64,000 bases of DNA from Anarhynchus alexandrinus. Taxonomy: Eukaryota; Chordata; Aves; Charadriiformes; Charadriidae. How positions within the stretch are numbered: position 1 is the stretch's first letter; each line of letters begins with the position of its first letter. The notes beneath the pieces were generated by a model. That model saw nothing but the letters and a program-made list of their open reading frames with translations. It was not told where the DNA came from and made no database searches. Shown piece after piece: positions 1 through 11,505 of the stretch. The position numbers and the translations under genes are program-made. The DNA lies in NCBI GenBank assembly GCA_008711295.1, contig VUYV01000180.1, positions 1 to 64,000 on the forward strand, in the 5' to 3' direction.

Positions 1-26
1 TCTATGATTCTATGATTCTGTGAATT
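1..26 (+). mobile_element. CR1: CR1 LINE, extreme 3' end
   Basis: The window opens with three imperfect copies of the 8-base unit TCTATGAT, the terminal repeat that ends CR1 retrotransposons in birds. The body of the element lies before the window. CR1 elements have no poly-A tail, and these short repeats mark the end that primes reverse transcription. Plus orientation follows from the repeat reading ATTCTATG on this strand. Confidence 0.8.
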
Positions 27-1942
27 GCTGCCATTTTTATCACCCCAGGCTGGCTAGCCAAGTTATTCACTGCACCCTCTATTTATGAAATAAATAATTA
101 TTTTTCACTGAATTGGGAAGAATTTGGAAAGAAAAAGATGCTTTTAAGTATAAACCGCAGTGACTTTACAACAACCACTGCCATATACTTAGGAGTGCAG
201 ACCAGTTTTTTTGTATGTTGATAATGAGTTCTGTTAGTCCTTCAAAGGTATCTTTTCTGATTTGGGAAGTTAAAGCAAATCCCACTTGTCTTGACAAACT
301 GCAGCTTTCTTATTTTTAAACAGTTTCTTTCTCCTCCTTGAAATGTTGAAAGTTTTGATGCGTGTGTCCTCTGAAAAGTAGGAATAGAATGTGGACAAAC
401 TTTTAAAAATTGGGTTAGACTAAGGTGGTTCCTTGCAGCAAGAAAGGCCGCATTTTCTGTTTTGCATCAATCCAAGCACTTTGACAACATATTATAAGCA
501 AAAAATTTATGAGCATTCTCAACTACGTTTATCTCAGATACTGAACAAACTAAAGACCCATCTTCAAGCCTTGTGACATTATTAAATTTTCTTCATTTTC
601 CATATGAAGGAAACCCCTCAGACACAGATATTAGCATGGTCAAACATGAGAAAAATAATGATGTGTCTCATAGAAAAAAAAACCAAACCACATCACAAAA
701 AAAAATACTTAGAAAAATCCCTTCTCTACCCATTCCTCTACATATAAAGATAAGAAACAGACAAATAAATGCTAACACACTGCTTTTAATATTAGAAACT
801 GGATGAGATCATGGCTTTGGGATAATCATAAGGTTGAAAGTTGTAGATACTCATAGAACGTTTTTCCTCCTTCTGGAAATGTTTCCAGTCCTTTATTTAC
901 CCCACCATCAATATATAAACAGGCTAACTTATAAAGCCTTCATGCTTAAATCATTCTTTAAGAAAAACCCCTCCAGCCAATGGATAGCAAACGCAAAGCC
1001 CGGAAATAAGCTCTCTCCTGTCAAACTGCACTGAGTGTGTCAGACCAGGATCATGGAAGGAGCAAATTTAAAATAAAAAAACCCATTTTACACTGAAAGA
1101 AAACTCTCATGACTACGTGATATAGTTACATAGTCCTAAATAAAAATGAATATTCTAGTGCAGCAGTATTACATATTCGTAGGGAGGAATACTTTCGTCC
1201 TTTGTGTATATATTCTAAGTAGCTGTGGCAATCCTGCGATTAGTCAGTGGAAAACAGGACTCTAGTGGATCACAAGTATCCTGTAAGGTCCTCAGTGCAA
1301 TTCCTGACAGAGCAGGAATGTGCCTGTGCATGTACCAAGGAGAAGATTGCCCTGTGAAACGTCATGGGCACTCCAGGGGTGCTGCAGTCCCAAGGCACTC
1401 TTCGGAGCACTCTCTAACCAGGGGGGCACAAAGGAGACCCAAGCTCTTTCTCCCTCTTTCCAAGGGATGAAACACAAAACCATCAAATGAATTTTAGAGC
1501 AAAAAATCACCATTAATTCACTGGACCAGTAGATCCAAATTTTTTTCCCATTCATGAACCTTCAAAACTCCTTTAGCAGAGACTGATTCAAACTCCTTCA
1601 CATGTGTAGGTTGTTACCTAACATAGTATGAGATTACTGGGTTTTTTAAAGTCTTTTTTTTTAAATTTGTTTCCTGAAGAATTAGCTCAAAATTTACCAG
1701 GGAGCCACAGACCTGAACTTAAAAGCAAACTGAAAACCGCTCTACTTGTTCTGTTCAGCACACAACAGGCCACAGGATTTCTTCATCAGGGCTGTTATTG
1801 CTGGGCCCAAGCAAAGATATGCGAGATACCCAGTTTTGATCTAAAGACTTACAATCTACTAAAACCCCATAAACCTTTAATTTGGTAGATAATTGTCACA
1901 ATTAAAAGGATACGTTCTTTACCTCCAGTCTAAACCTATTTA
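27..1942. other. Unique AT-rich non-coding stretch
   Basis: No gene, RNA or repeat is recognised. Open frames of up to about 87 codons, including two overlapping on opposite strands around 1290-1555, look like chance: they have no recognisable domain and many do not start with ATG. Confidence 0.6.
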
Positions 1943-1988
1943 ATGTAGAAGACATTTTAGACAGTTTATAATCTACAAATATACTTTG
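1943..1988 (+). repeat. Left arm of a 46-bp inverted repeat
   Basis: This 46-bp segment matches the reverse complement of 3212-3257 at 41 of 46 positions, with no gaps; the inner 26 bases are identical. The arms lie about 1.2 kb apart. They could be the terminal inverted repeats of a decayed non-autonomous DNA transposon, or two opposite insertions of one old repeat. No transposase frame is visible between them. The arm also contains half of a perfect 10-bp hairpin stem (1970-1994). Confidence 0.7.
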
Positions 1989-1994
1989 TAGATT
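1970..1994. repeat. Perfect 10-bp stem hairpin
   Basis: AATCTACAAA at 1970-1979 is followed by a 5-base loop (TATAC) and the exact complement TTTGTAGATT at 1985-1994. It overlaps the inner edge of the left inverted-repeat arm. The right arm at 3212-3257 does not keep the second half of the stem, so the hairpin is specific to this copy. Confidence 0.6.
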
Positions 1995-3211
1995 CCAGCT
2001 GCCTAAACTATTTATGCTTTCTACTTCAAATTTAAATTGCCGCCTTTGAGAGATCTTCCCTGCGTCTCATATAGGCACCATACATTCACAGCTTGAAGAT
2101 CTAGACCAGTAATTCAAAAGGACAATAATTGTACTACAGGAGTGTCAAGAGGAAGTCAATATGGGTTAGGTTATCTTGACATTACTATAACAAAATTATC
2201 ATTATTCCCTTTTTCTATTACTGCAGTGTCAAGAGGAACCAACCAACACCGGAGCAGTAAGGTGAAATCTGCTGTAATAACACATGGAAAACACAGTCAC
2301 CCCAAGCCCAGTTTAAGGATGCTAAACAAGGCAGGTGAGTGAGAACTCAAGGACACAAAGATCTGGTGAAAGCCTCACAGGCAGCCTAACAGTCCCAGGA
2401 CTTTCCAAGCTTCTTAAATCTTATCCTGTTGTGTTAACACAAGTTCTTCTCAAGTTACTCTCTGACTTATTTTCTCAAATCTACCACTCTAAAATTTTAG
2501 CGAAGTAATGTTTGCAATTCATTTTTGGTTGTCATTCAGATCTGAGTAATTTGTTGTGAAAATATTCCGTGTTCAAAAATCCAGCTTACTTTTGAAGACG
2601 ACTCTGCTTCGGCGTAACATAGCTCTTGGCTGCTGCTGGGGTAGCACACAGAGACTGTGGGAGCTCTACAGCTAGCCAGGGAAAAAGCCCTAATTCCAAA
2701 CACCGTACTTATGAATCAAAAATTATTAATTTGGCTTTACAAATCACTCCTCTGTGCCACTTGTCACATCTTAACTAGAAGTATCCCAAAGTTTCCATTT
2801 GCAAAATGGCATTCAAACATGAACTAATTAATCCTGAATTGGCTCCCTGATGTGAAGAAGTAGCGTGAGAAGTTATCGTAGTCCCTTTACCGATGGAAGA
2901 AACTGAGACAGGAGTGAGGAACCTCAATGCCTAGCATGACAGAGTAGTTTGAGGTTAGGTGGCACAATTCCTGGTGCTGGGTACAGAGAGATTTACAGCA
3001 TGATGTTTCCTTTACAGAGGCTTTCTGAACGACACACCAACAGAATTAGGCCAATCTTTAAAAGATGTATTTTTTTCTTTTATACAGCATAGAACTGAAA
3101 AAAAAAAACCACAACAGTTCTCCAAAAAGGAATAGGATGTATAAAATATACCTTACTGTAGGAAGGTGTGTTTTGTATTTAACTTTAAAAATCTCGTAGG
3201 TCTCCTAGAGC
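1989..3211. other. Interior between inverted-repeat arms, no gene
   Basis: About 1.2 kb of AT-rich DNA. The longest plus-strand frame (2142-2342, 66 codons) shows no known domain. The string AGTGTCAAGAGGAA recurs near 2141 and 2225, a minor local duplication. Nothing resembles a transposase, so if the arms are terminal repeats the element is non-autonomous or badly decayed. Confidence 0.5.
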
Positions 3212-3257
3212 CAAAGTATATTTGTAGATTATAAACTATCTAAACCATCTTATACAT
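3212..3257 (-). repeat. Right arm of a 46-bp inverted repeat
   Basis: This is the reverse-complement partner of 1943-1988 with five substitutions. The match stops abruptly at both ends in both copies, which suggests a defined repeat unit and not chance similarity. Read on the minus strand it begins ATGTATAAGATGG and ends ATATACTTTG. Confidence 0.7.
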
Positions 3258-3399
3258 TAATAAACAAAAAGTCCTTAGGCCATGCTCATATTAAACTACA
3301 ACTGTGCCATCAGTAAATGAAAATCAATTGAAATCAATTTAGCTGGGATAAAAAGTCCCCTTCCCCTGCTGCAGCTCATCTGGTGTGCTAACAGCTCCC

Positions 3400-3925
3400 A
3401 GTGATGAAACAGGTGCTTGTAAATTAATTAGCCTACTGAAACACACCTTAAAATGAATTTCCCAGAACACCCTGGCAGTGAGCCATCCTGGTCCCACGAG
3501 CTGATCAGTGTTCTGTAAATATTGAGATTTGATAAAGTAAACGCTACTCTGGCAGCAGATGGTTTGGAATGCTCTGTTGACATTGCCTGCGATTACTTGG
3601 ATATGAAGACTTTGCTTCTCATAGACCTCCTTTGGGAGCCACTGGAGGACTTGATCCCCTCTCCAGCTATTTGCCTTCTAATTGAAAATCCTTATTCCCA
3701 GATGGAGCATAATGCTGCTGCTTCAGGCGTCTAGCTCTGCACTGCTTGACTGTTGATACATGGGTAATTGCTTTCGGTAATGCAGGTTAAATGTGACATT
3801 TAGTGCTTAATAAAAATTATCAAGGCCAAAGCCGTTTATCATTCTTACACTTGGGCTGTCAGTTCTAAAGGAATTTTCAATTCATTTGAATTCTTGCTGA
3901 AGAGGCAACCAGCTCCTCCCCGGCA
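3400..3925. promoter_or_regulatory. Candidate cis-regulatory block (homeodomain and nuclear-receptor-like motifs)
   Basis: A stretch with balanced, non-repetitive composition and clustered motifs: TTAATTA at 3424-3430 (homeodomain type), TCAAGGCCA at 3820-3828 (one base from the extended nuclear-receptor half-site TCAAGGTCA), and interleaved GAATT/TTCAA inverted repeats near 3871-3892. It lacks the low-complexity tracts of the flanks. This looks like conserved non-coding DNA near developmental genes, but conservation is inferred. The 70-codon frame at 3522-3734 does not look coding. Confidence 0.25.
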
Positions 3926-6900
3926 GAGGGGGAGAGGCCGGAACCAAACTTGGGTGTTTTTCTGCTTTATTTCTAAGCTCTGTTCGCTAACAAAACCCCT
4001 TTAAAATTAACCTATCAAACAGGGCAACTATCTGCCTTTGTACTTAGTATGTTGGCGAATAATATGTAATCAGCAGCCGCTGTGTACACAAAGCGCATAA
4101 ACCGGACGCACTACGCTGCACCTTCTGCGGGTGGCCGGAGGCTGCAAGTTATTCCTCTTGTAGCATCATAAAGAAATGAACCTGAAAGGAAATGGACTCT
4201 GCTGAATCGAGTCATTTCAACCTCAAAGTGTTTAAAAAATCAGGAGGACAAAAGCTTCCATGTTGTGGTAGGCACAACAGCTCTGCTTCACTGAGAGCAT
4301 TTAGGATAGTTGCTGCAGTGCTTTGTTTTCTCTTTTTTTTTTTTTTTTTAAAGTTGACCATTCCTATTGGAGGAAACAGATTAATATTCTCATTATGGAT
4401 TAGTGACTTGATAAGAGAGTGATGCTGCAGTCCACAACGCTTAGAAAGAACAGGTTTAAAATGGGAGTAGGCTGAAATCTGCTGACTGAGCAGTAACAGT
4501 GCAGACTGATCCCTGCTTTCCAGTCATCAGAGGTTTTCAGACATGGTCTTTGGGGAGGGTTTACAAATCTCTGAGTTTTAGCCGTCATTATATGGGTAGG
4601 CAGACCAACATTTAGATCGTTCCTTCTCCCAAAAGTTCCTGCTCTAATGTAGAGGTGGAGTCTTGCTTCTTCTAACTCCTGTCACATTTTTCCAGAGAGC
4701 TGAAATAAGTAGCTAGCTAACTGACCATAACTCTTCTCCATCGTCTTTGGAAGGACTTTTAAGACACCTCTTGCTAGACCTTGTAGCAGTCTAAAGGGAG
4801 AGAGATGCACTGACCTTTGTGTATCAGCCAGTTTGAGAGGACAGAGGTGCAGGAAACCTTAAAAGGAGATCATCAGTTGGAGTGGCGTGACCAGCTGTAT
4901 CCTTCAGCTACCATGAACCTCTGTTAGTACCTTTCAGATCTACTAAATACTAAATCAGATCTAGGCTTGAATAAAAAGACACAGGCATTATTACTCGTAA
5001 CGGCACAGTCAGGCAGAACCCTTTTTTCATAATTGGAAATTTTGCTGAAGAAATAAAGTTTTTTTAACAATATCAACCACAAACCCCAGAAAATTAATTC
5101 ATATTGTGGAGGTATGCAACTTTATCTCTGTACTTCATGTAATTTGGAGGATACCTTCAGACACAGTATCTGTGTTTCTGTTGTAATATATTATCACTTT
5201 TAACAGCTAAAGCAAATCTAGGCATACTGGTGAGTTGGATGGCTGAAAGCCAAAAGAGTTAAGAAAGTGATAACAATAATTCAGGAAACTGAAAAACAAA
5301 AAGATTTTCTCCAGATGCTGTGATGGATGGTATTAACTTCAAGGCCATAACCTGTCCCTGAGCATGCAGTTTTCAGGAGTTCCAGCTTCTCCTTTTGGAA
5401 GAAGCTTTTATTTTCCTCCTTGCTTAGTTCATTTTGTAAAGCTCAGGCTTCCTTCCCTATGTCTCCGTTACAACCAATAACTCACTTCCTTAGTTTCCAG
5501 AATTCAATGCCTCTCATATTTTGTTCTTCATGTTAGTTAGATTAAGTTTGCCTCATCAGAGAAAATATAAGAATTTTGACCTCACATATGCCTTAGAACA
5601 AACCTCGTGAAACTGAATTTCTCCCCTTTTGAGAAACCTGACCTGGGTGCCTATCAGACAGCCCATGCAGAGAGCCTGGCAAGTCAAAGTAAAAGACTTA
5701 TTTCAGCTAAATATGGCATCTAAAGAAAGTAACTTCTTATGGTAGACATCTGAGGACATGTGACTAACCCCCCCTCCACCCACGTCTTTTCTCAAGACTA
5801 ACCAGAAGGATGTCCATTTGGTTTTAAGGTCCATAATCTGGTGCCAAACCCCTTCATTTGTAGTAAGCTTCTAGTGCAGGTTTCTCCATGGGGATTCTGC
5901 ACAGCTAAAACACATACAGTGCCTCCAGTCTGCCTTGTCCTGTTCTCCAGGAGTACATATCCACTTGGCCCTGTCACATACATGCCTGCATCTGGAGTTG
6001 CCCATTATCAACCAACACAGAAGAACACTGGCTATAGAAGTCTTCAGGGAAAACATAGAAATAAGTATTTCCCCTTCTTATAAAGAAGACAAAGAAGCTC
6101 TACCATGTTGCCTGTACAGAGGTCCAGGACAGATTCTAAATTTAGAGATGTATCATATGGATCTCTCAGCACTCCTACTGCTATCTACTACACTTCCTGA
6201 ATTGTAAGGATTGAATTTAGCAGATTATTTGCTGTAGATACTTTTGCTCTTTTTCCTCTGTGCTGGAATACCATTTATTAGGAACTCCTCTGGGGAAAAT
6301 AACTTTTAAAAAAACATAGTGGATGCTAAGTAACTTAATGGATAATAAAATGCCTTGCGCTTCTGGGACTGCTATTTAAAGACCAACCTGATGTTTTATG
6401 TAAAATAAGTATTGCAGTCTTGGGACCTCACCTCGCATTTCTGTAGGATTGACTATAGGTAAAGCACTTTTTCCCCAATAAGAGCACACGTTTCTAGGAG
6501 TCATTAACAAGCTCCCACAGGACAAGTGGCCTTTCTTGCCGCCAGCCCCCGCCAAAAAAAGTGGGAGTTACTAAGAAAAGAATAGTAAAAAGAAAATCAG
6601 TAATGAAGTTGAATGTCTCTTCATCACACAGGCAGTGGTGCTACGGTACAGACTCAATTAGTTAAATGTAGCAACATGAACAATTTTGGATAAAAAAAAA
6701 TACTTTTTTGTCTTCTCACTTACAGTATGACAATTTACCAATTAGCCAGTTCTAGTGCATATATTCTATTGCATATAAGCTCATTTGTGACTTCAGTAGG
6801 CTGTTCATCTGCTGTATTCTGCCTTGGCATAGGACGCTATAAATTCCTCCAGCACTGATGTCAAAGAGTGTTTTTACGAGGACTTCAACTGTCTTCAGAA

Positions 6901-7532
6901 ACAGTTGAAAGAAAGCTGCACAGAAATTGAAGCAGCAAGCTACACAGTGCATATTATCCATGCCTCTGAGAAGTGATGCGATTATCAGAGAAGTACCAGC
7001 TCAGACCTTCCAAAGCGTCTGAGGACATCTACGTTCAAAACTAAAGCTGTACAAGAGCTGGAAGCACCAAAGATGAAGAGCACTTGGTCCCTGGGAAGGA
7101 GCCCTTGTATTGTTCTCCAGATAACTGCATACAGGGCATTATCATCTGTAAAGATGACTGTATCTAACCGTAAATATTGGGGTGGAAGCTCATTTCCAAG
7201 AAGGATTCAGGGGAGGAAACAAAGGGTACAAAAAATATATATGCTACTAGGTATTCAAAAGGAAAAAAAATTCATATACCAGCTTTCTCTTGCTACTTTC
7301 TTCCCTGTTATGCAGACCGATATTCCTGTATCAATATGAATACCCCTTTTTTCAGAATAACCCCTGTCTTTGGGATCTTTAGAGAAAAAGTCTTATGGTG
7401 GCTGTGCAGGGGAAACTGAAAGTTAGAAGTGGGAACCGGTTACTTCTTCGTCCTCTCAGAACAGTGCCAGAAGTTTTAAGTATGGTCATGAGCCACCAGG
7501 AACCCCAGTGAGTTTACTGAAAGCTTCAAATG
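3926..7532. other. Unique non-coding stretch with one T17 run
   Basis: No gene recognised. A run of 17 T lies at 4333-4349. Between 5798 and 6207 short frames overlap on both strands (up to 90 codons), but none carries a recognisable domain and flanking splice signals are unconvincing. The rest is AT-rich unique sequence. Confidence 0.55.
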
Positions 7533-7553
7533 AAAAAAAAAAAAAAAAAAAAA
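7533..7553 (+). repeat. A21 homopolymer
   Basis: Uninterrupted run of 21 A. No polyadenylation signal and no gene-like sequence precedes it, so it is a simple repeat and not the tail of a processed pseudogene. Confidence 0.9.
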
Positions 7554-9599
7554 GATGAAATGCAGAAGAGATGTTCATTTAGATTTTGTGGCCATCACTG
7601 ACTTGGTTGCAGAAAGAACTCTCTGAGTAAAACTTGCACTCTTCTGACACACAAGAGAAAATTACTGCATAATATTCCTACCACTATAAAGAAAATACTC
7701 ATCTTGCCTCATTTCTCTGTGTGCTCAGTGATCACAGCCACGATAAGTTAAATAGAATAAATTTAGGAAATGTTCAGAGAATGGCAAAGCATTCTGACAA
7801 TGAGAGGTCCCACTTTGGCGCTCTCAAAAGGAGTGGGTGGAAAAGCCAGCTGTAGGGTTGGCAAGGCAGGCAGGGGCAGTAGGGCCACCTTCGTTAGCGC
7901 ACTCGGCAGACATCTGGAGCTGCTAATGTTATTCAGAGAAGACACATTTGAAATACCAAGGAAGTTCATTACAAAAGAGGCTTGACTGGGGGAAGGCAGT
8001 CAATTGGAAAATGATATTTCAATAGAAGTCATGTTCGTCTCCCCTGCGTAAATGCCCTTTCCTGAGATTTAAACTTTGCTTTGAATTCAAGCTTAGTTTA
8101 GACATGTCTAGCAAGGTTTGAGTTCACAGTTTCTTCAGCTCTAATTGATTACAAGTCTAAATGGCCTAGTTGGTCCAACATTTTGTTCTCTTTCTAGCCA
8201 TGGTATGAAAAGCGATACTCTCTTGTGTTATCATTGACTGGCCTCTTTCATGGCTGCATGTGTATGAGCCTGGAGTAACAGAGCACCTCTGTGAGAAGTC
8301 CTTGTGGCTTGTTGTCTGCTTTCTATGCTTTTATCTACCTTCATCAAATCCTCTGAAAATCCACAGATTTCTGTACCGTAGGTTTAGCTTGTAAGAGCTG
8401 TCTCCTCATCTCCCTTATCAGTTTTTCTCAAATGTTACCCCAAAACTTCTGTGCTGTTACTTTATTCTCCATCTTAAGCCTCTCACTCCTCAAATTTATT
8501 TCCACCTTCTCTTGCTTTAAACTTTAATATCTTTAACCAGCTTTAACCTCCCGCCATTCTGGAAGTGACTTCTGGCCCATATGTCTCATTCGACTTCAAG
8601 AAAATTATTTTCAGAACTCAGTTCTTTGGGGTTTCCAGATGCTGATCTTCTGATTTCTTCAGAAGTTACAGGTTTTGCAGTTCCTTTGCATCATTACTCT
8701 TTTTTTTTTTTTTTTTAAATCCCACATGTGCACACAGGCTGCATATTTGTTTGGTTAGACCCATAGTACAATATACATGCACATGATACTAATTAGTATC
8801 TTTATGAGTAATACAGGGTATGCAGTACTCTCTAGTGTAATATAGATACACCTAATAGTGTATGTATGTGAGGTGCCTGTAATGATACTTTATACCTGTT
8901 CTTATAAGAATAAGATTGCCCTGAGCACTAGACACTTTTTCAAGTTCCACCACATTGGTGTGAGATCCCAAGCAAAAGTGATTGAGACGGGACTTATGAT
9001 TTGGGTGGGAGAAGAATTCAGTCCCTTAAATCACCACTTCTTTTGACTCTGTTCCCGTCTCCTGAGTATTTGCACTTTTGTTTCCCAGCACTTAGACTCC
9101 ATGACCTAGCCTCTGGTGGTATTATCAGCCTCATCTACCCAGTAACAGACCCAGCTTTGACTGTATAAGTGAAAAAAATATTTTTAATTTGTTAGTAATG
9201 ACTTAACCCTTTTTAATAAGAACAGAAATAACAGATTCTGAAACTAGGAGAAATTTCACACACCCTTTGATGGCAAAACCCTCGCTTATGAGCATTTCAT
9301 TCAATGCTGCCTGGACAACTGTGTTTGCAAGATTATCTACCGATGTTACATTATCAGAGAAGGCACTTTTATATCTATACTTTGACCACTAGTTTTGATT
9401 CTTTTTCATGGAAAGCAAAAACAAATACAGTCTTCCCACAGACTGACTGCCATTAACACCGAGCCACTGCTGACAACATCCTCCTCCAGAATTACTTTAA
9501 AACTAGTTTTCAAAGATGCAGATTTTATGTGGTAAAAGCCAAGATGTACTGAGTTTCCTTCTGCAGTAAAGTTATTGTGAGGAAAAAAAATACCATTCT
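7554..9599. other. Unique non-coding stretch with T17 run
   Basis: AT-rich, no gene recognised. A T17 run lies at 8700-8716. 8750-8870 is rich in short TA/CA alternations. Overlapping frames near 7763-7985 (68-71 codons on opposite strands) have no recognisable product. Confidence 0.55.
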
Positions 9600-9850
9600 T
9601 CATAACTAAAATGTAATGAAGTAAAACATATAGATGCTTTATTTAGCTGTTATTTATTTAGACATTCTATCTGGAAGTCAATTATTGCAAATTTAATGCC
9701 ACAAAATACAATTACCTGACACCACCTGTGAATCTGTTTCTACAGCTTTTTTATTGTGAAATAAAACAATTGTGTTTGAGGGCTTCTTTCTTAATTTATG
9801 CTAGCAACAATTAAAAAAGTGCTTAAACCTGTTTTGAAATAAATACTTCA
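9600..9850. promoter_or_regulatory. Candidate cis-regulatory block (CAATTA and E-box cluster)
   Basis: Within 170 bases there are CAATTA at 9679-9684 and 9709-9714, the E-box CACCTG at 9723-9728, CAATTG at 9767-9772 and several TTTAT/TAATT cores. There are no simple repeats except at the far edge. The mix of homeodomain-type cores and an E-box is typical of AT-rich vertebrate enhancers, but no alignment supports this yet. Confidence 0.22.
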
Positions 9851-10104
9851 AACATAAAAAATAAAATGGAGTTTTTCTACTGCCAGGATTAAAAAACTCG
9901 AAGCAGGAGTTTGGTCTATTATCATCATTAGTTTCTGGCTGGTTTTCACTATGTTTGAACAGGTTTTATTTGAGTTCTTAAGGACTGTAAAAAGTCTTGA
10001 AAATCTAAATATTTTTTAAAACCTAAATGCTGTTATAAGAAGGATCATGATCATTATAAAAGAGTGTTAATTATCTTTGGACTATATTAACATTATATAA
10101 ATAC

Positions 10105-10266
10105 AATTATTCATCCCTGTGATAAAATAAGAAGTTATTAATCAAAAAAAGACACTATCCAAGTAGGTTAATTGTACAGTCGGTAGAATGAAACCAAGAA
10201 ATGAGAGTATTTCTTCAAGTCTGGAAAGGACTGTCAACAGCAAGTGCTAAACAATAGCTGAAAAGG
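10105..10266 (+). repeat. Direct repeat copy A (162 bp)
   Basis: This 162-bp unit recurs at 10903-11064 in the same orientation at a constant offset of 798 bases, with about 14 substitutions and no net indel (about 91% identity). It is AT-rich and has no open frame or known element signature. It is either a local duplication or two copies of an unrecognised interspersed repeat. Confidence 0.85.
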
Positions 10267-10902
10267 GAAAAAAAAAAGTTTTTGTTTTTGGCAGAAGAAA
10301 AATAATTGTTATTACATTTTTAAATAAAATAATTCCTATCCATACTATGTTTAAAAATATGGCTGTATCTACAATGTTGCACACTATTAGGACGAGGAAC
10401 AAAATTATTTCTTTAAACAACTGGTGCTAATTCAGAAGTCTCATTTTAATTATGGTCCACTGTCCCGAGTCAAAGATGTAACTGATTGCATCTGAAATCC
10501 AGTGTAGGCTGAAGTTTCTAATAGTGTAATAAGCCAAACCTGGATAGGCTGTAACAAGCACGGGATGCATTAGATTTATGCACTGATCTCCCACGTCCAC
10601 TAGTACTTTACTAACAGACCAGCTTAAAAATGGTTTTGGAAGTGGATGCTTATCCTTAGTCTACAAAAAAATAACTTCTTCTGGAAGGACAAGAGAAAAT
10701 TATAGTTAAAAGCAAAGTGCTTCTTCAGAACTGAAGGAGCCTGGCAGGCCCACAAAAGTTTATACCAAAATAAAGGGCACAGGGAGAATATCTATAATGT
10801 AATGCATGTGTGAAGACAACTCCTTCCTCCCTCTGGAAAGACTTCAAAAACTCGGAATTATATTTTCAAGGGAAATCCAACCAATGCTGTGAAACTAAAT
10901 AA
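10267..10902. other. Spacer between the two 162-bp direct repeats
   Basis: AT-rich unique sequence of 636 bases starting with an A-rich tract. No gene, tRNA or element end is visible. The spacer itself is not repeated outside the pair, so the event did not duplicate the whole 798-bp period. Confidence 0.5.
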
Positions 10903-11064
10903 AATTATGCATCCCTGTGATAAAATAAGAAGTTATTAATCAAAACCAGACACTATCCAGGTAGGTTAATTGTATGGTCAGTAGAATGAAACCAAGAAAA
11001 TATAGTATTTTTTCAAATCTGGAAAGGACTGTCAACAGCAAGTGCTAAACAATGGCTGGAAAGG
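10903..11064 (+). repeat. Direct repeat copy B (162 bp)
   Basis: Second copy of the unit at 10105-10266. Both boundaries match those of copy A to within a few bases. Most differences from copy A are transitions, consistent with neutral decay after an old duplication. Confidence 0.85.
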
Positions 11065-11430
11065 AAAATTATTCTTGGCTTTAGATTTTCACTGAGAGTT
11101 TGGACAGTCTGAACTCAACAGGGCATGCACTATTCCTGCACTTGCAGTGTGTTAACCACTTCCATCCCAAACAAGAACCTCTGTGTTCAGAACTGCTCAG
11201 GTTCAGAGCTGGGTTCTAGTAAAGGTATTTTTTAGTGTGTTGATCTAAAATCAGAAATGGCTAACTTCAGAGCATCAGACTGCAAAAGGACAAAAGAACA
11301 TAAAGCAGGTGCCAGCAACAAATTTTAAGTCAGTCACATAAGACAAAGTCATTGGAAGTCAAAGCAAGTTAAGAACATAGAGAATATAAAATTAAAAGAT
11401 CTGGAAGTTCTTTAACATAGCTGAGCAAAT
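11065..11430. other. Unique non-coding spacer
   Basis: AT-rich sequence between the direct repeat and the CR1 tail. No gene or repeat recognised. Confidence 0.5.
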
Positions 11431-11505
11431 TCATTGCATGGGGGTTGAACTAGATGACCTCTAAAGATCCCTTCCAACCCAAACTATTTTAGAATTCTAT
11501 GATTC
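11431..11505 (+). mobile_element. CR1: CR1 LINE, 5'-truncated 3' tail
   Basis: The segment carries the CR1 3'-UTR signature in order: a G run, GTTGAACTAGATGACCTC, CCCTTCCAACCC, then the terminal TTCTATGATTC. Only about 75 bases remain, which is usual because CR1 copies are strongly 5'-truncated on insertion. Plus orientation. Confidence 0.92.
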
